The position numbers were made by a program, and so were the translations under genes. A DNA stretch of 17,230 bases, from positions 1-17,230 of the forward strand of contig CAMPIF010000028.1 of assembly GCA_946886245.1 (NCBI GenBank). The letters are read 5' to 3'. Under the pieces are notes generated by a model. That model was not told the DNA's origin. It did not search any database and saw only the letters and a program-made list of their open reading frames with translations. Every line of letters starts with the position of its first letter. Within the stretch, counting starts at the first letter, position 1. Source of the DNA: Ectopseudomonas composti (GTDB lineage Bacteria > Pseudomonadota > Gammaproteobacteria > Pseudomonadales > Pseudomonadaceae). Positions 1-7,461 of the stretch are shown one piece after another.

Positions 1-174
1 GACATGGAAACGCCGGTGCTGGTCTCCGGTTACCTGGAGGCCAGCAACGTCGGCGCCATCGATCAGTTGGTGGCGACCATGAGCCTGAACCGCCTGTTCG
101 AGACCCAGGTAAAGATGATGAAGGCCGCCGAGGACCTGTCCGAAGCCGGCAACCGGATGATTCGCGGCAGTTGA
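1..174 (+). CDS. flgF: Flagellar basal-body rod protein FlgF, C-terminal part (5' end outside window)
   Basis: The first 57 codons read in frame from base 1 to a TGA at 172-174 and give the end of a FlgF-type proximal rod protein. The tail includes the GYLEASNVGAIDQLVATM stretch followed by an amphipathic helix (LFETQVKMMKAAEDL), which corresponds to the conserved C-terminal helix of the FlgB/C/E/F/G axial family (SNV..VEEM...I..QR.FE.Q.K). FlgF is exported by the flagellar type III system and polymerises into the proximal rod in the periplasm. Its position directly before flgG supports FlgF over other rod proteins. Only the last quarter or so of the gene is visible, so nothing can be said about its start. 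Unusually, 189 bases separate it from flgG, and these are filled by two palindromic elements. Confidence 0.88.
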   Translation, partial: DMETPVLVSGYLEASNVGAIDQLVATMSLNRLFETQVKMMKAAEDLSEAGNRMIRGS

Positions 175-180
175 CGGTTC

Positions 181-239
181 GTAGGGTGGGCTTCAGCCCA
201 CCGGCGTGTTCCGCCATGGTGGGCTGAAGCCCACCCTAC
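181..239. repeat. REP doublet 1 (GTAGGGTGGGC family), double-hairpin palindrome
   Basis: Two 22-base arms (181-202 and 218-239) are perfect reverse complements separated by 15 bases. Each arm is itself a hairpin: GTAG (181-184), then an 8-bp stem GGTGGGCT/AGCCCACC with a 2-base loop; the other arm mirrors this and ends in CTAC (236-239). A GTAG foot next to a small imperfect or perfect palindrome is the recognised form of REP sequences mobilised by RAYT (TnpA_REP) tyrosine transposases, and an inverted pair is a REPIN/BIME unit. No RAYT gene is in the window. The element sits between flgF and flgG and could fold in their mRNA. There is no T-run after it, so it is not a standard terminator. 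Confidence 0.85.
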
Positions 240-292
240 CCAATGAAACGAATCGCCGCTCGGCCCACCCTCGGGTGACAGGAGACGACTAC

Positions 293-343
293 GTAGCCCG
301 GATGCAAACCGGGAACGATTTCCCCGGATTGCATCCGGGCTAC
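293..343. repeat. REP doublet 2 (GTAGCCCGG family), double-hairpin palindrome
   Basis: Arms 293-313 and 323-343 are inverted repeats of 21 bases with a single mismatch and a 9-base spacer. The left arm is GTAG plus a 5-bp stem CCCGG/CCGGG; the right arm holds a 7-bp stem CCCGGAT/ATCCGGG and then CTAC. The layout is the same as the element at 181-239 but the stem sequence is unrelated, so it belongs to a different REP family. It ends 20 bases before the flgG start codon and just before the flgG ribosome binding site, so a folded transcript could influence flgG translation or mRNA decay; that effect is inference. Confidence 0.82.
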
Positions 344-363
344 AGGTATAGAGGAGACACGAC

Positions 364-1149
364 ATGAGTTCCGCACTTTGGGTCAGCAAGACCGGCCTGG
401 CTGCTCAGGACAAGGCCATGAGCGCCGTGGCCAACAACCTGGCCAACGTCAACACCAATGGCTTCAAGAGCGACCGCGTGGTGTTCGAGGACCTGTTCTA
501 CGCCATCGAACTGCAGCCAGGCGCGCAGGCCGATGAGGTCAACACCGTGCCTTCGGGCATCCAGCTCGGCAGCGGTGTGCGCGTGGCCGGCACGCAGAAG
601 GTGTTCACCGAAGGCAGCATCCAGACCACCGGCCAGCCGATGGATCTGGCCATCATCGGCGCCGGCTTCTTCCAGGTGGAAGCGCCCAACGGCGACATCT
701 ACTACACCGAGAACGGCCAGCTGCAGCTCAATGCCGAAGGCATGATCGTCAACTCTCAGGGCCTGCCGCTGACGCCGGCCATCGAAGTGCCGGCCGGCAG
801 CAGCCGCTTCACCGTGGGCAGCGACGGCATCGTCACCGCCGTGCTGGCCGGCGATACCCTGCCTTCGGAGCTGGGCCAGATCACCCTGGTCAGCTTCACC
901 AATCCGAGTGGCCTCGAAGCGCTCGGCGGCAACCTCTACCGCGAAACCGTGGCCAGCGGCGAGCCGGTCGAAGGCGTGCCTGGTGAAGAAGGCCTGGGCA
1001 ACCTCAAGCAAGGCGTGCTGGAAGGCTCCAACGTGCAGGTGGTCGAGGCGATGGTGGCGATGATCTCCATCCAGCGCGCCTACGAGGCCAACGCCAAGGT
1101 GCTCGACGCCGCGTCGGGCATGCAGCAGTTCCTCAACCAGACCGTGTGA
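364..1149 (+). CDS. flgG: Flagellar distal rod protein FlgG
   Basis: The product is 261 aa, the usual FlgG length. FlgG polymerises into the distal rod, the drive-shaft segment that crosses the periplasm inside the P and L rings. The N-terminus has the axial-protein signature NNLANVNTNGFK (residues 24-35), the middle has the FlgG-type repeats PSGIQLGSGVRV and GAGFFQV, and the C-terminus has the matching helix SNVQVVEAMVAMISIQRAYE. The ATG at 364 follows GAGGAG (351-356) at suitable spacing. It overlaps no other gene, and flgH follows within a few bases, consistent with one transcript. The sequence reads closer to lateral or peritrichous FlgG types than to my recollection of P. aeruginosa FlgG; that is an impression from memory, not an alignment. 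Confidence 0.96.
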   Translation: MSSALWVSKTGLAAQDKAMSAVANNLANVNTNGFKSDRVVFEDLFYAIELQPGAQADEVNTVPSGIQLGSGVRVAGTQKVFTEGSIQTTGQPMDLAIIGAGFFQVEAPNGDIYYTENGQLQLNAEGMIVNSQGLPLTPAIEVPAGSSRFTVGSDGIVTAVLAGDTLPSELGQITLVSFTNPSGLEALGGNLYRETVASGEPVEGVPGEEGLGNLKQGVLEGSNVQVVEAMVAMISIQRAYEANAKVLDAASGMQQFLNQTV

Positions 1150-1154
1150 TTGCC

Positions 1155-1817
1155 ATGAAGCGCCTGATCCCGCTCGCCCTGCTCCTGACCCTGGGTGGTT
1201 GCGCCAGCTTCAACGAGATGCTGCCCGACGAAGACTCGAGCCAGTACGAACCCTTGCAACTGGACTACAGCGTGCCGCCGAGCACCGGTGGCGGGCTGTT
1301 TCGCAGTGGCTACAGCGGTTCGCTGACCGGCGACAAGCGTGCGGTGCGGGTCGGCGACATCCTCACCGTGGTGCTCGACGAGTCCACCCAGTCGAGCAAG
1401 AGCGCCGGCACCAGCTTCGGCAAGAGTTCGGGCGTGTCCGTCGGTATTCCCACGGTGCTGGGCAAGACCTATGACCGCCTGGAAAGCTCCGCCGAGGCCG
1501 AGCGCGACTTCAATGGCTCGGCGCGCAGCTCGCAGCAGAACACCCTGCGCGGCTCCATCGCGGTGACGGTGCACCAGGTGCTGCCCAACGGCACGCTGCT
1601 GATCAAGGGCGAGAAGGCCCTGCGTCTGAATCAGGGCGACGAATACATCCGCCTGGTCGGCCTGGTGCGCATGGACGATATCAACCGCGCCAACCAGGTG
1701 TCCTCGCAGAACGTAGCCAACGCGCGCATCTCCTACGCCGGGCGCGGCGTGCTCAGTGACAGCAACTCGGCCGGTTGGCTGACGCGCTTCTTCACCAGCC
1801 CGCTGTTCCCGCTCTGA
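1155..1817 (+). CDS. flgH: Flagellar L-ring lipoprotein FlgH
   Basis: FlgH forms the outer-membrane L ring around the distal rod. I start it at ATG 1155, giving 220 aa, because this puts MKRLIPLALLLTLGGC at the N-terminus: a short lipoprotein signal peptide with lipobox LGGC and the acylated cysteine at residue 16. An in-frame GTG at 1146 would only add three residues while overlapping the flgG stop. Family signals include RVGDILTVVLDE, the LRGSIAVTVHQVLPNGTLLIKGEKA strand region, LVGLVRMDDI and the C-terminal GWLTRFFTSPLFPL. No strong Shine-Dalgarno is seen, so translation is probably coupled to flgG, whose stop lies 5 bases upstream. The central segment is diverged compared with well-known FlgH proteins. 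Confidence 0.94.
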   Translation: MKRLIPLALLLTLGGCASFNEMLPDEDSSQYEPLQLDYSVPPSTGGGLFRSGYSGSLTGDKRAVRVGDILTVVLDESTQSSKSAGTSFGKSSGVSVGIPTVLGKTYDRLESSAEAERDFNGSARSSQQNTLRGSIAVTVHQVLPNGTLLIKGEKALRLNQGDEYIRLVGLVRMDDINRANQVSSQNVANARISYAGRGVLSDSNSAGWLTRFFTSPLFPL

Positions 1818-1827
1818 GGCCCAGACC

Positions 1828-2922
1828 ATGATCAAACGTATTCTCGTCGCCTGTGTCCTGAGCTGGCCGCTATTGGCCAATGCCGTGCCGCTGATGGACC
1901 TGGTGGACATCGAAGGCATTCGCGGCAACCAGTTGATCGGCTATGGCCTGGTGGTCGGCCTCGACGGCACCGGCGACAAGAACCAGGTGCGCTTCACCAG
2001 CCAGTCGGTGGCGAACATGATCAAGCAGTTCGGCATCAACCTGCCGCCGAACGTCGACCCCAAGCTGAAGAACGTCGCGGCGGTGACCGTGACCGCAGAA
2101 ATTCCGCCGTCCTACAGCCCGGGGCAGACCGTGGATATCACCGTCGCCTCGCTGGGCGATGCCAAGAGCCTGCGGGGCGGCCAGTTGCTGATGACCCCGC
2201 TGCAGGGCGTCGACGGAGAGACCTATGCCCTGGCCCAGGGCGCCGTCGTCGTCGGCGGCCTGAATGCCTCCGGGCAGAGCGGCTCCAGCGTGGCGATCAA
2301 CTCCGCCAACAGTGGCCGCGTGCCCAACGGCGCCACCGTCGAGCGCCTGATCCCCAGCGACTTCAGCACCCGCGACGAGGTCATGCTCAACCTGCGCCAG
2401 CCCAGCTTCCAGACGGCCGCGCGGGTCGTCGAAGCGGTCAACGGCCGCTTCGGCAGCGGCACCGCCAGCGCCCTGAACTCGACCAAGATTTCCATTCGCG
2501 CCCCCATCACCAGCACTCAGCGCATCGGCTTCATGGCCATGCTCGAAGGCCTGGAAGTGGAAGAGGGCCGTGAACGGCCGCGTGTGGTGTTCAACAGCCG
2601 CACCGGCACCGTGGTGGTTGGCCAGGGCGTGCGCGTCAAGGCCGCCGCCGTGGCCCATGGCACGCTGACCGTGACCATCAGCGAGAACCCCCAGGTCAGT
2701 CAGCCCAATGCCTTCTCCGGCGGTCAGACCGCCGTGGTGCCGCGCTCCGATGTGGCCGTCAGCCAGGACAAGAACGCCATGTTCAAGTGGCCCGACGGCG
2801 CCAGCCTGGACAGCATCATCAACACCGTGAACAGCCTCGGCGCCACCCCGGACGATGTCATGAGCATCCTCCAGGCGCTGGAACAGGCCGGTGCCCTCAA
2901 CGCTGAACTGATCGTGATCTGA
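1828..2922 (+). CDS. flgI: Flagellar P-ring protein FlgI
   Basis: FlgI is the periplasmic subunit of the P ring, which forms the rod bushing at the peptidoglycan layer. The 364-aa length is typical. A Sec signal peptide covers residues 1-19, with probable cleavage after LANA. It is followed by the family hallmark GYGLVVGLDGTGDK (residues 38-51), then MTPLQGVDGETYALAQG and the C-terminal ALEQAGALNAELIVI. The ATG at 1828 has GAGG at 1816-1819 as a modest ribosome binding site, 10 bases after the flgH stop. The gene continues almost directly into flgJ (3 bases between stop and start), as usual for the H-I-J order. Confidence 0.97.
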   Translation: MIKRILVACVLSWPLLANAVPLMDLVDIEGIRGNQLIGYGLVVGLDGTGDKNQVRFTSQSVANMIKQFGINLPPNVDPKLKNVAAVTVTAEIPPSYSPGQTVDITVASLGDAKSLRGGQLLMTPLQGVDGETYALAQGAVVVGGLNASGQSGSSVAINSANSGRVPNGATVERLIPSDFSTRDEVMLNLRQPSFQTAARVVEAVNGRFGSGTASALNSTKISIRAPITSTQRIGFMAMLEGLEVEEGRERPRVVFNSRTGTVVVGQGVRVKAAAVAHGTLTVTISENPQVSQPNAFSGGQTAVVPRSDVAVSQDKNAMFKWPDGASLDSIINTVNSLGATPDDVMSILQALEQAGALNAELIVI

Positions 2923-2925
2923 GCC

Positions 2926-4050
2926 ATGAGCATCGTATCCCTCGCCCAACACATGAACAGCCACCGTGGCAGCGCCGATGGCATCGGCACCGCCCGTGAG
3001 CAGCAGCTGCAGGCCGCGGCCGAGCAGTTCGAGGCGCTGTTCCTGCAGCAGATCCTCAAGCAGATGCGCAAGGCCAGCGACGTGCTCGCCGAAGGCAATC
3101 CGATGCGCAGTCGCGAGATGGACACCATGCGCGACTTCTACGACGAGGTGCTGGCCGAGACCCTGGCCGGGCGCAAGCAGACCGGTATCGCCGACATGCT
3201 GGTCAAGCAGATGTCCGGCTCGACGTCCCAGGCGCCGGACCTGGAGGTGGCCGCAGCTGCTGCCCGTTCGGCGGAGCTGCCGCAGCGTTCTTCCAGCAGC
3301 CTGCTGGAGCCGCTGCGCGCGACCTGGCAGCGCGGCGTCGATGGGCTGGGCAAGGTCTGGGACAAGGGCTCGGCCGGTTTTCTCGCCCTGGTCGATCGCG
3401 TCATCCAGCAGGAGTCTGCCGGTCGTGTCGACGCCGTATCGCCCAAGGGTGCGCGCGGCCTGATGCAACTGATGCCGGACACCGCGCGGGAGATGGCCGC
3501 CGAACTCGGCCTGCCGTTCGATGAGGCGCGCCTGACCTCGGACGCCGACTACAACAAACGCCTGGGCAGCGCCTACCTGGACAAGATGCTGCAGCGTTAC
3601 GACGGCCATCAGGCGCTGGCCCTGGCTGCCTATAACGCCGGCCCCGGCCGCGTCGACGAATGGCTGAAGGTCAATGGCGATCCGCGCAGCGGCGAGATCG
3701 CCACCGGCGCCTGGATCGAGCGCATTCCCTTCCAGGAAACCCGCGATTACACGCGCAAGATTCTCGGCGATCTGGCCAGCCGCGAAACACCGGTCAAGGA
3801 CGAAGTACAGCAGCAGACCTCGCTCAGCGCGCAGACCCGTCAACAGCTGGCCAGTGCCCTGAGTGCCGACAGTGGCCTGTTGCTCGGTGCTGTCGCCAGC
3901 AAGCAGGTATTGCCGCGCGAGGCATTTAAGTCCACCGCAGATTCCGTCGCCCTGTCTTCAGTAACAGCCCAATCCGCTGCCGACGATGCCCGCGCGCCGC
4001 GTCTGGCGGCCTTCGCTCAGCCGATGCGCTTCGAGCGTCAGGAGTCCTAA
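2926..4050 (+). CDS. flgJ: FlgJ: rod scaffold fused to an SLT-type lytic transglycosylase domain
   Basis: This 374-aa protein has two parts. Residues about 20-100 match the FlgJ rod-scaffold domain (AAEQFEALFLQQILKQMRKA, then FYDEVLAETLAGRKQTGIADML), which caps and guides rod assembly. After a linker, residues about 150-285 form a peptidoglycan-cleaving domain of soluble lytic transglycosylase type (GH23): QQESAGRV with probable catalytic Glu163, GARGLMQLMP (176-184), LALAAYNAGPGRV (231-243) and IPFQETRDYTRKIL. Classical Salmonella FlgJ carries a GH73 glucosaminidase instead, so the enzyme module has been exchanged. The role is to open the cell wall for the rod. The tail beyond residue 290 is low-complexity and unassigned. 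ATG 2926 follows the flgI stop by 3 bases, suggesting coupled translation. Confidence 0.93.
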   Translation: MSIVSLAQHMNSHRGSADGIGTAREQQLQAAAEQFEALFLQQILKQMRKASDVLAEGNPMRSREMDTMRDFYDEVLAETLAGRKQTGIADMLVKQMSGSTSQAPDLEVAAAAARSAELPQRSSSSLLEPLRATWQRGVDGLGKVWDKGSAGFLALVDRVIQQESAGRVDAVSPKGARGLMQLMPDTAREMAAELGLPFDEARLTSDADYNKRLGSAYLDKMLQRYDGHQALALAAYNAGPGRVDEWLKVNGDPRSGEIATGAWIERIPFQETRDYTRKILGDLASRETPVKDEVQQQTSLSAQTRQQLASALSADSGLLLGAVASKQVLPREAFKSTADSVALSSVTAQSAADDARAPRLAAFAQPMRFERQES

Positions 4051-4053
4051 GTC

Positions 4054-5421
4054 GTGAGCATCCTCAACCAGATCGCCTACAGCGGTGTGCGTGCCAGCCA
4101 GGTCGCCCTGGCCACTACCGGGCAGAACATCGCCAACGTCAATACGCCCGGTTTCAGCCGCCTGCAGACCATCACCGGGTCGCTGGCCGGGCAGGGTGGC
4201 TTGAGCGTCGGCGGCGGGGTCGAGGTGATCAGCATTCGCCGCATGACCAACGAATTTCACAACCAGCAACTGTGGCGCGCGACCACCGAGGAGAACTTCT
4301 ACGGCGCCTCGCAGCAGTACCTGACCGCACTGGAAGCGTTGATGTCCGGCACCGGTTCGAGCATCAGCGCCGGCCTCGACCAGTTCTTCGCCGCGCTCAG
4401 TGAAGCCAGTGCCACGCCGGGCTCCATCGCCCTGCGTCAGCAGATCATCAGCGAGGCCGGCAACCTGGCGCAGCGCTTCAATGGCCTGAGCAGCAACATC
4501 GATGCGCAGGTCAAGGCGCTGCAGGAGCAGCGCACCGCCATGGCCACCGAGATCAACGGCCTGACCGAGAACATCGCGCTGCTGAACAAGAAGATCGTCG
4601 AGACCGAGTCGGTCAAGGGTGACAGCACCGCACTGCGTGATCACCGTGAAAGCCTGATCGGCGAACTCAGCCAGTTCGCCAAGCTGCGCGTCAACGAGAC
4701 CCCGGACGGCTCGGTCAGCGTCGCCCTGGCCAACGGCCAGCCGCTGGTGGCCGGCCCGACCGCCGGCCAGCTCAAGGTGACGATGACCGCCACGGGGGAG
4801 CAGGAAGTCAGCCTGGCCTTCGCCGGCACCAGCTTCCCGCTGCGGCAGGATGGTTTCGGCGGTGCGTTCGGCGGCCTGTATGACGTCGAGTACAGCAGCC
4901 TGCGGCCGAACCTGGACGCCCTGCACGACATGGCCGGGCAACTGGCGCAGATGGTCAACGACGTGCTCGCCACCGGCTTCGATCTCAACGGCAACCCCGG
5001 CCAGCCGCTGTTCGTCTATGACCCCGCCAGCACCACCGCCTTGCTGCGTATCGAGCCGCTGACCGCCGAACAGCTGGCGTTCTCGTCGGTGGCGGGGGAG
5101 ACCGGCAACAACGAAGTGCTGCTGGATCTGCTCGACCTGAAGAACCAGACCATCACCCTGGGCGGCAGCCAGGTCACCCTCAACGATGCCTACGCCGGCC
5201 TGCTCGGCCAGGTTGCGAGCGACAGTCGGCAGAACCAGGCCGATTTCAAGTCCGCCACTGCCGTGACCCAGCAGGCGCAGTCGCAGCGCGACAGCGTCAG
5301 TGCCGTGAGCCTGGACGAGGAGGCGGTCAACCTGATGACCTACCAGCAGGCCTACCAGGCCAACATGAAGGTGATCAACACCGCCAACCAGTTGTTCGAC
5401 GACATGCTTGCCGCGTTCTGA
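4054..5421 (+). CDS. flgK: Flagellar hook-associated protein 1, FlgK
   Basis: FlgK is the first hook-filament junction protein, exported and assembled at the hook tip. The start is GTG 4054, with AGGAG at 4040-4044, and lies 3 bases after the flgJ stop. The N-terminus carries the axial signature TTGQNIANVNTPGFSR (residues 21-36), and residues 425-455 hold the typical C-terminal helix VNLMTYQQAYQANMKVINTA. A long coiled-coil region (about residues 125-210) includes the FlgK-like stretch VKGDSTALRDHRESLIGELS. At 455 aa it is short for the family (Salmonella 553 aa; P. aeruginosa 683 aa by memory), meaning a reduced outer domain. This supports a compact, secondary-type flagellum. Confidence 0.95.
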   Translation: MSILNQIAYSGVRASQVALATTGQNIANVNTPGFSRLQTITGSLAGQGGLSVGGGVEVISIRRMTNEFHNQQLWRATTEENFYGASQQYLTALEALMSGTGSSISAGLDQFFAALSEASATPGSIALRQQIISEAGNLAQRFNGLSSNIDAQVKALQEQRTAMATEINGLTENIALLNKKIVETESVKGDSTALRDHRESLIGELSQFAKLRVNETPDGSVSVALANGQPLVAGPTAGQLKVTMTATGEQEVSLAFAGTSFPLRQDGFGGAFGGLYDVEYSSLRPNLDALHDMAGQLAQMVNDVLATGFDLNGNPGQPLFVYDPASTTALLRIEPLTAEQLAFSSVAGETGNNEVLLDLLDLKNQTITLGGSQVTLNDAYAGLLGQVASDSRQNQADFKSATAVTQQAQSQRDSVSAVSLDEEAVNLMTYQQAYQANMKVINTANQLFDDMLAAF

Positions 5422-5445
5422 AGCGGCTTTTAGAGAGATTCAGCC

Positions 5446-6363
5446 ATGATGCGCATCACCAATTCGCAGATCACCTCGCTGATGCACAACTCGATGAACA
5501 GCAGTTCCGCCGAGCTGGGCAAGCTGATGCAGCAGATGGCCACCGGCAAGCGCATCCTGCTGCCGTCCGACGACCCCATCGCCAGCGTGCGCGTGCTGCG
5601 CGTCGAGCGTGAGGAAGCGAGCCTGGAGCAGTTTCGCAAGAACATCGCCAACGTCTCCGGCAGCCTCTCGACTCAGGAAGCCAACCTCAAGTCCACTTCC
5701 GACGCGATGCTCAACGTGCGCGATCTGCTGCTGTGGGCGGCCAACGGCTCCAACACCAGCGAAGACCTGGCCGCCATGGCCGGTGAGCTGTCGATCATCG
5801 AAGACACCATCTTCAGCTTCGCCAACGTGCGGGACGAGGAGGGGCGCTATCTGTTCTCCGGCACCCTCAGTGACACCCCGGCGCTGGGCTTCGATGCGGC
5901 CACCCAGACCTACAGCATCACCGGCAACGACAAGCACCGTCAGGCCGCCGTGGCCAACGGTGTGCTGGTCGACGAGAACGTCACGGCGGCCAGCGTCTTC
6001 GGCGCCGGAGTGGGCATGCTCAACGAGCTGCGTGGTCTGATCAACACCCTGCAGGACCCGGCGCTGGACGCCACCGATCCGGCCGTTCGCCAGCAGATCA
6101 CCGACACCCTCGGCGCCCTGGATGATGCTCATGGGCGTGTCATGGGCTCGATCACCGACCTCGGTGGCCGGCAGAACGCACTGACCCTTCTGACCGACAG
6201 CAACGAGGATGTGTCGCTGGTCAACCAGAAGATCGAAGGCGAGCTGTCGCAGCTGGACTATGCCGGCGCCACGATCGACCTGAACAACTACCAGCTGGCG
6301 CTCGGCGCGACGCAGAAGACTTATCTGAAGATCAACGAGATGTCGTTGTTCAGCCTGCTGTAA
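5446..6363 (+). CDS. flgL: Flagellar hook-associated protein 3, FlgL
   Basis: FlgL is the second hook-filament junction protein, on which the filament assembles. The 305-aa product starts MMRITNSQI; ATG 5446 or 5449 are both possible, with AGAGAG (5432-5437) upstream. The flagellin-type N-terminal signature ATGKRILLPSDDP is at residues 32-44, followed by EQFRKNIANVSGSL and a helical segment with SIIEDTIFSFANVRDEEGRYLFSG, where the flagellin-like domain begins. The C-terminal helix is LDYAGATIDLNNYQLALGAT and ends in YLKINEMSLFSLL. This is the family's normal domain order. The gene follows flgK by 24 bases and is followed 10 bases later by an uncharacterised gene that I propose is flagellin-related. 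Confidence 0.95.
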   Translation: MMRITNSQITSLMHNSMNSSSAELGKLMQQMATGKRILLPSDDPIASVRVLRVEREEASLEQFRKNIANVSGSLSTQEANLKSTSDAMLNVRDLLLWAANGSNTSEDLAAMAGELSIIEDTIFSFANVRDEEGRYLFSGTLSDTPALGFDAATQTYSITGNDKHRQAAVANGVLVDENVTAASVFGAGVGMLNELRGLINTLQDPALDATDPAVRQQITDTLGALDDAHGRVMGSITDLGGRQNALTLLTDSNEDVSLVNQKIEGELSQLDYAGATIDLNNYQLALGATQKTYLKINEMSLFSLL

Positions 6364-6373
6364 GGAGCCTGCG

Positions 6374-7399
6374 GTGATCAAGGTCGATACACAGCTCCCG
6401 GTCGTCACGGCGCTCGATCCGCAGGCCCGCCGCCCGGTACAGGGCGAGCAGCCCGTGCAGCGCCAGCGCAAGCAGTTGCCCGCTGAGCCTGCGTCACCGC
6501 CGCGTGGCAAGAGCGCCACGTTCAATCTGCAGCTCAACCAGCAGTTGACCTCGATGCAGGCGGCCGACAGTTACCTCGGCGAACTGGCCGGGCGACTCGG
6601 TCAGCTCAAGCTCAGTCTCAGCCGCGAGCTGAGCAATGCCCAGGCCGGTGAGCGCGACGGCATCAAGCGTGAGCTGGAACAGGTACGCAAACTGCTCGCC
6701 GAACGCAGCCAGCGCTCCGGCGAGGCGCTCGATGCCAGCTTCAAGTTGCGTCTCAGCGAGCCGGTGCGCAGCCGCTTCAGCCTGCAAGGGCTGGACTCCA
6801 TCGCTGCGGTGCAGCAGGCCGGCAAGGAAACCCTGCTGTTCAGCGCCGGGCGCAAGCTGGCCGAGCCGCTGGCGGTGGTGCTCGACGAGGGCCTGAGCGA
6901 GCAACAGATTCTCCGTCGTTTCAACGCCGGCCTCGGTCCGGCAGGCATCCGCGCTGAAGTCGATAATGGCGGGGCGCTGAAATTCAGCGCCCGCGAGAGT
7001 GAATGGCAGCAGCTCAAGGGCGAGCTGCGCGTGCAGGGTGAAGGCAAGCTGGCGAGCCAGGCTCAAGCAGCCGTGGTCAGCCACGAGGAGCAGATGCTGC
7101 GCCTGCCCGAGGCGGCGCGCCTCGATGGTGCCCGCGAACTGCGCCGGGCACTGGACGAAGTGGTGGCGGCGCTGGACCGGATCGGCACGCTGCGTGAGCA
7201 ACTCAGCCACCGTCAGGAAGAAATTCGCGAGTTTCTCGCCCGTCATGCCGATCACAACGAGCGTGAATGGGCCAAGGAGTTTGCCGGTGAAGTGTTCAGC
7301 CTGATGCGTCGCAGCCCCAGCAGCTACGCGGCAGTCACCCAGACCGTGGTCGCCCAGTCCAATATCAGCCGTTCCAGCGTGGTCAGCCTGTTGTCCTGA
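6374..7399 (+). CDS. Uncharacterised flagellin-like protein lacking the N-terminal flagellin helix
   Basis: I do not recognise a named family for this 341-aa protein. It starts at GTG 6374 with AAGGAG (6362-6367), 10 bases after flgL, and is the last gene before the operon terminator. Residues 1-48 are Pro/Gln/Arg-rich. Residues about 53-125 resemble the second part of the flagellin N-domain (QAADSYLGELAGRLGQLKLS, then IKRELEQVRKLLAERS). Residues about 172-206 resemble the flagellin hook IN motif (LRRFNAGLGPAGIRAEVDNG). Residues about 257-341 resemble the flagellin C-domain: RALDEVVAALDRI and then TVVAQSNISRSSVVSLLS, close in pattern and spacing to the VLAQANQVPQNVLSLL end of flagellins. The canonical first helix of flagellin is absent. 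It may be a minor filament, junction or cap component; the role is inference. Confidence 0.72.
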   Translation: MIKVDTQLPVVTALDPQARRPVQGEQPVQRQRKQLPAEPASPPRGKSATFNLQLNQQLTSMQAADSYLGELAGRLGQLKLSLSRELSNAQAGERDGIKRELEQVRKLLAERSQRSGEALDASFKLRLSEPVRSRFSLQGLDSIAAVQQAGKETLLFSAGRKLAEPLAVVLDEGLSEQQILRRFNAGLGPAGIRAEVDNGGALKFSARESEWQQLKGELRVQGEGKLASQAQAAVVSHEEQMLRLPEAARLDGARELRRALDEVVAALDRIGTLREQLSHRQEEIREFLARHADHNEREWAKEFAGEVFSLMRRSPSSYAAVTQTVVAQSNISRSSVVSLLS

Positions 7400-7415
7400 T
7401 CGCTTGCCTCTCCTC

Positions 7416-7461
7416 AGCCGTCGGTCGCCCTCCCCCTTTTTTGGCGACTGGCGGCTTTTTT
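7416..7461 (+). terminator. Intrinsic terminator of the flagellar operon
   Basis: Arms 7416-7429 and 7443-7456 pair over 14 bp, with two positions being G-U wobbles in RNA. The loop is 13 bases and a run of six T residues (7456-7461) follows. It lies 16 bases after the stop of the gene downstream of flgL, which places the flagellar operon end here and separates it from the sensor and cyclase genes. Confidence 0.88.

Noticed and set aside
1870..3843. Long minus-strand open frame of 657 codons opposite flgI and flgJ
   Set aside because: It is antisense to two clearly recognised genes, has composition typical of high-GC codon-bias shadows (rich in Gly, Ala, His, Gln, Val) and no recognisable motif or ribosome binding site.
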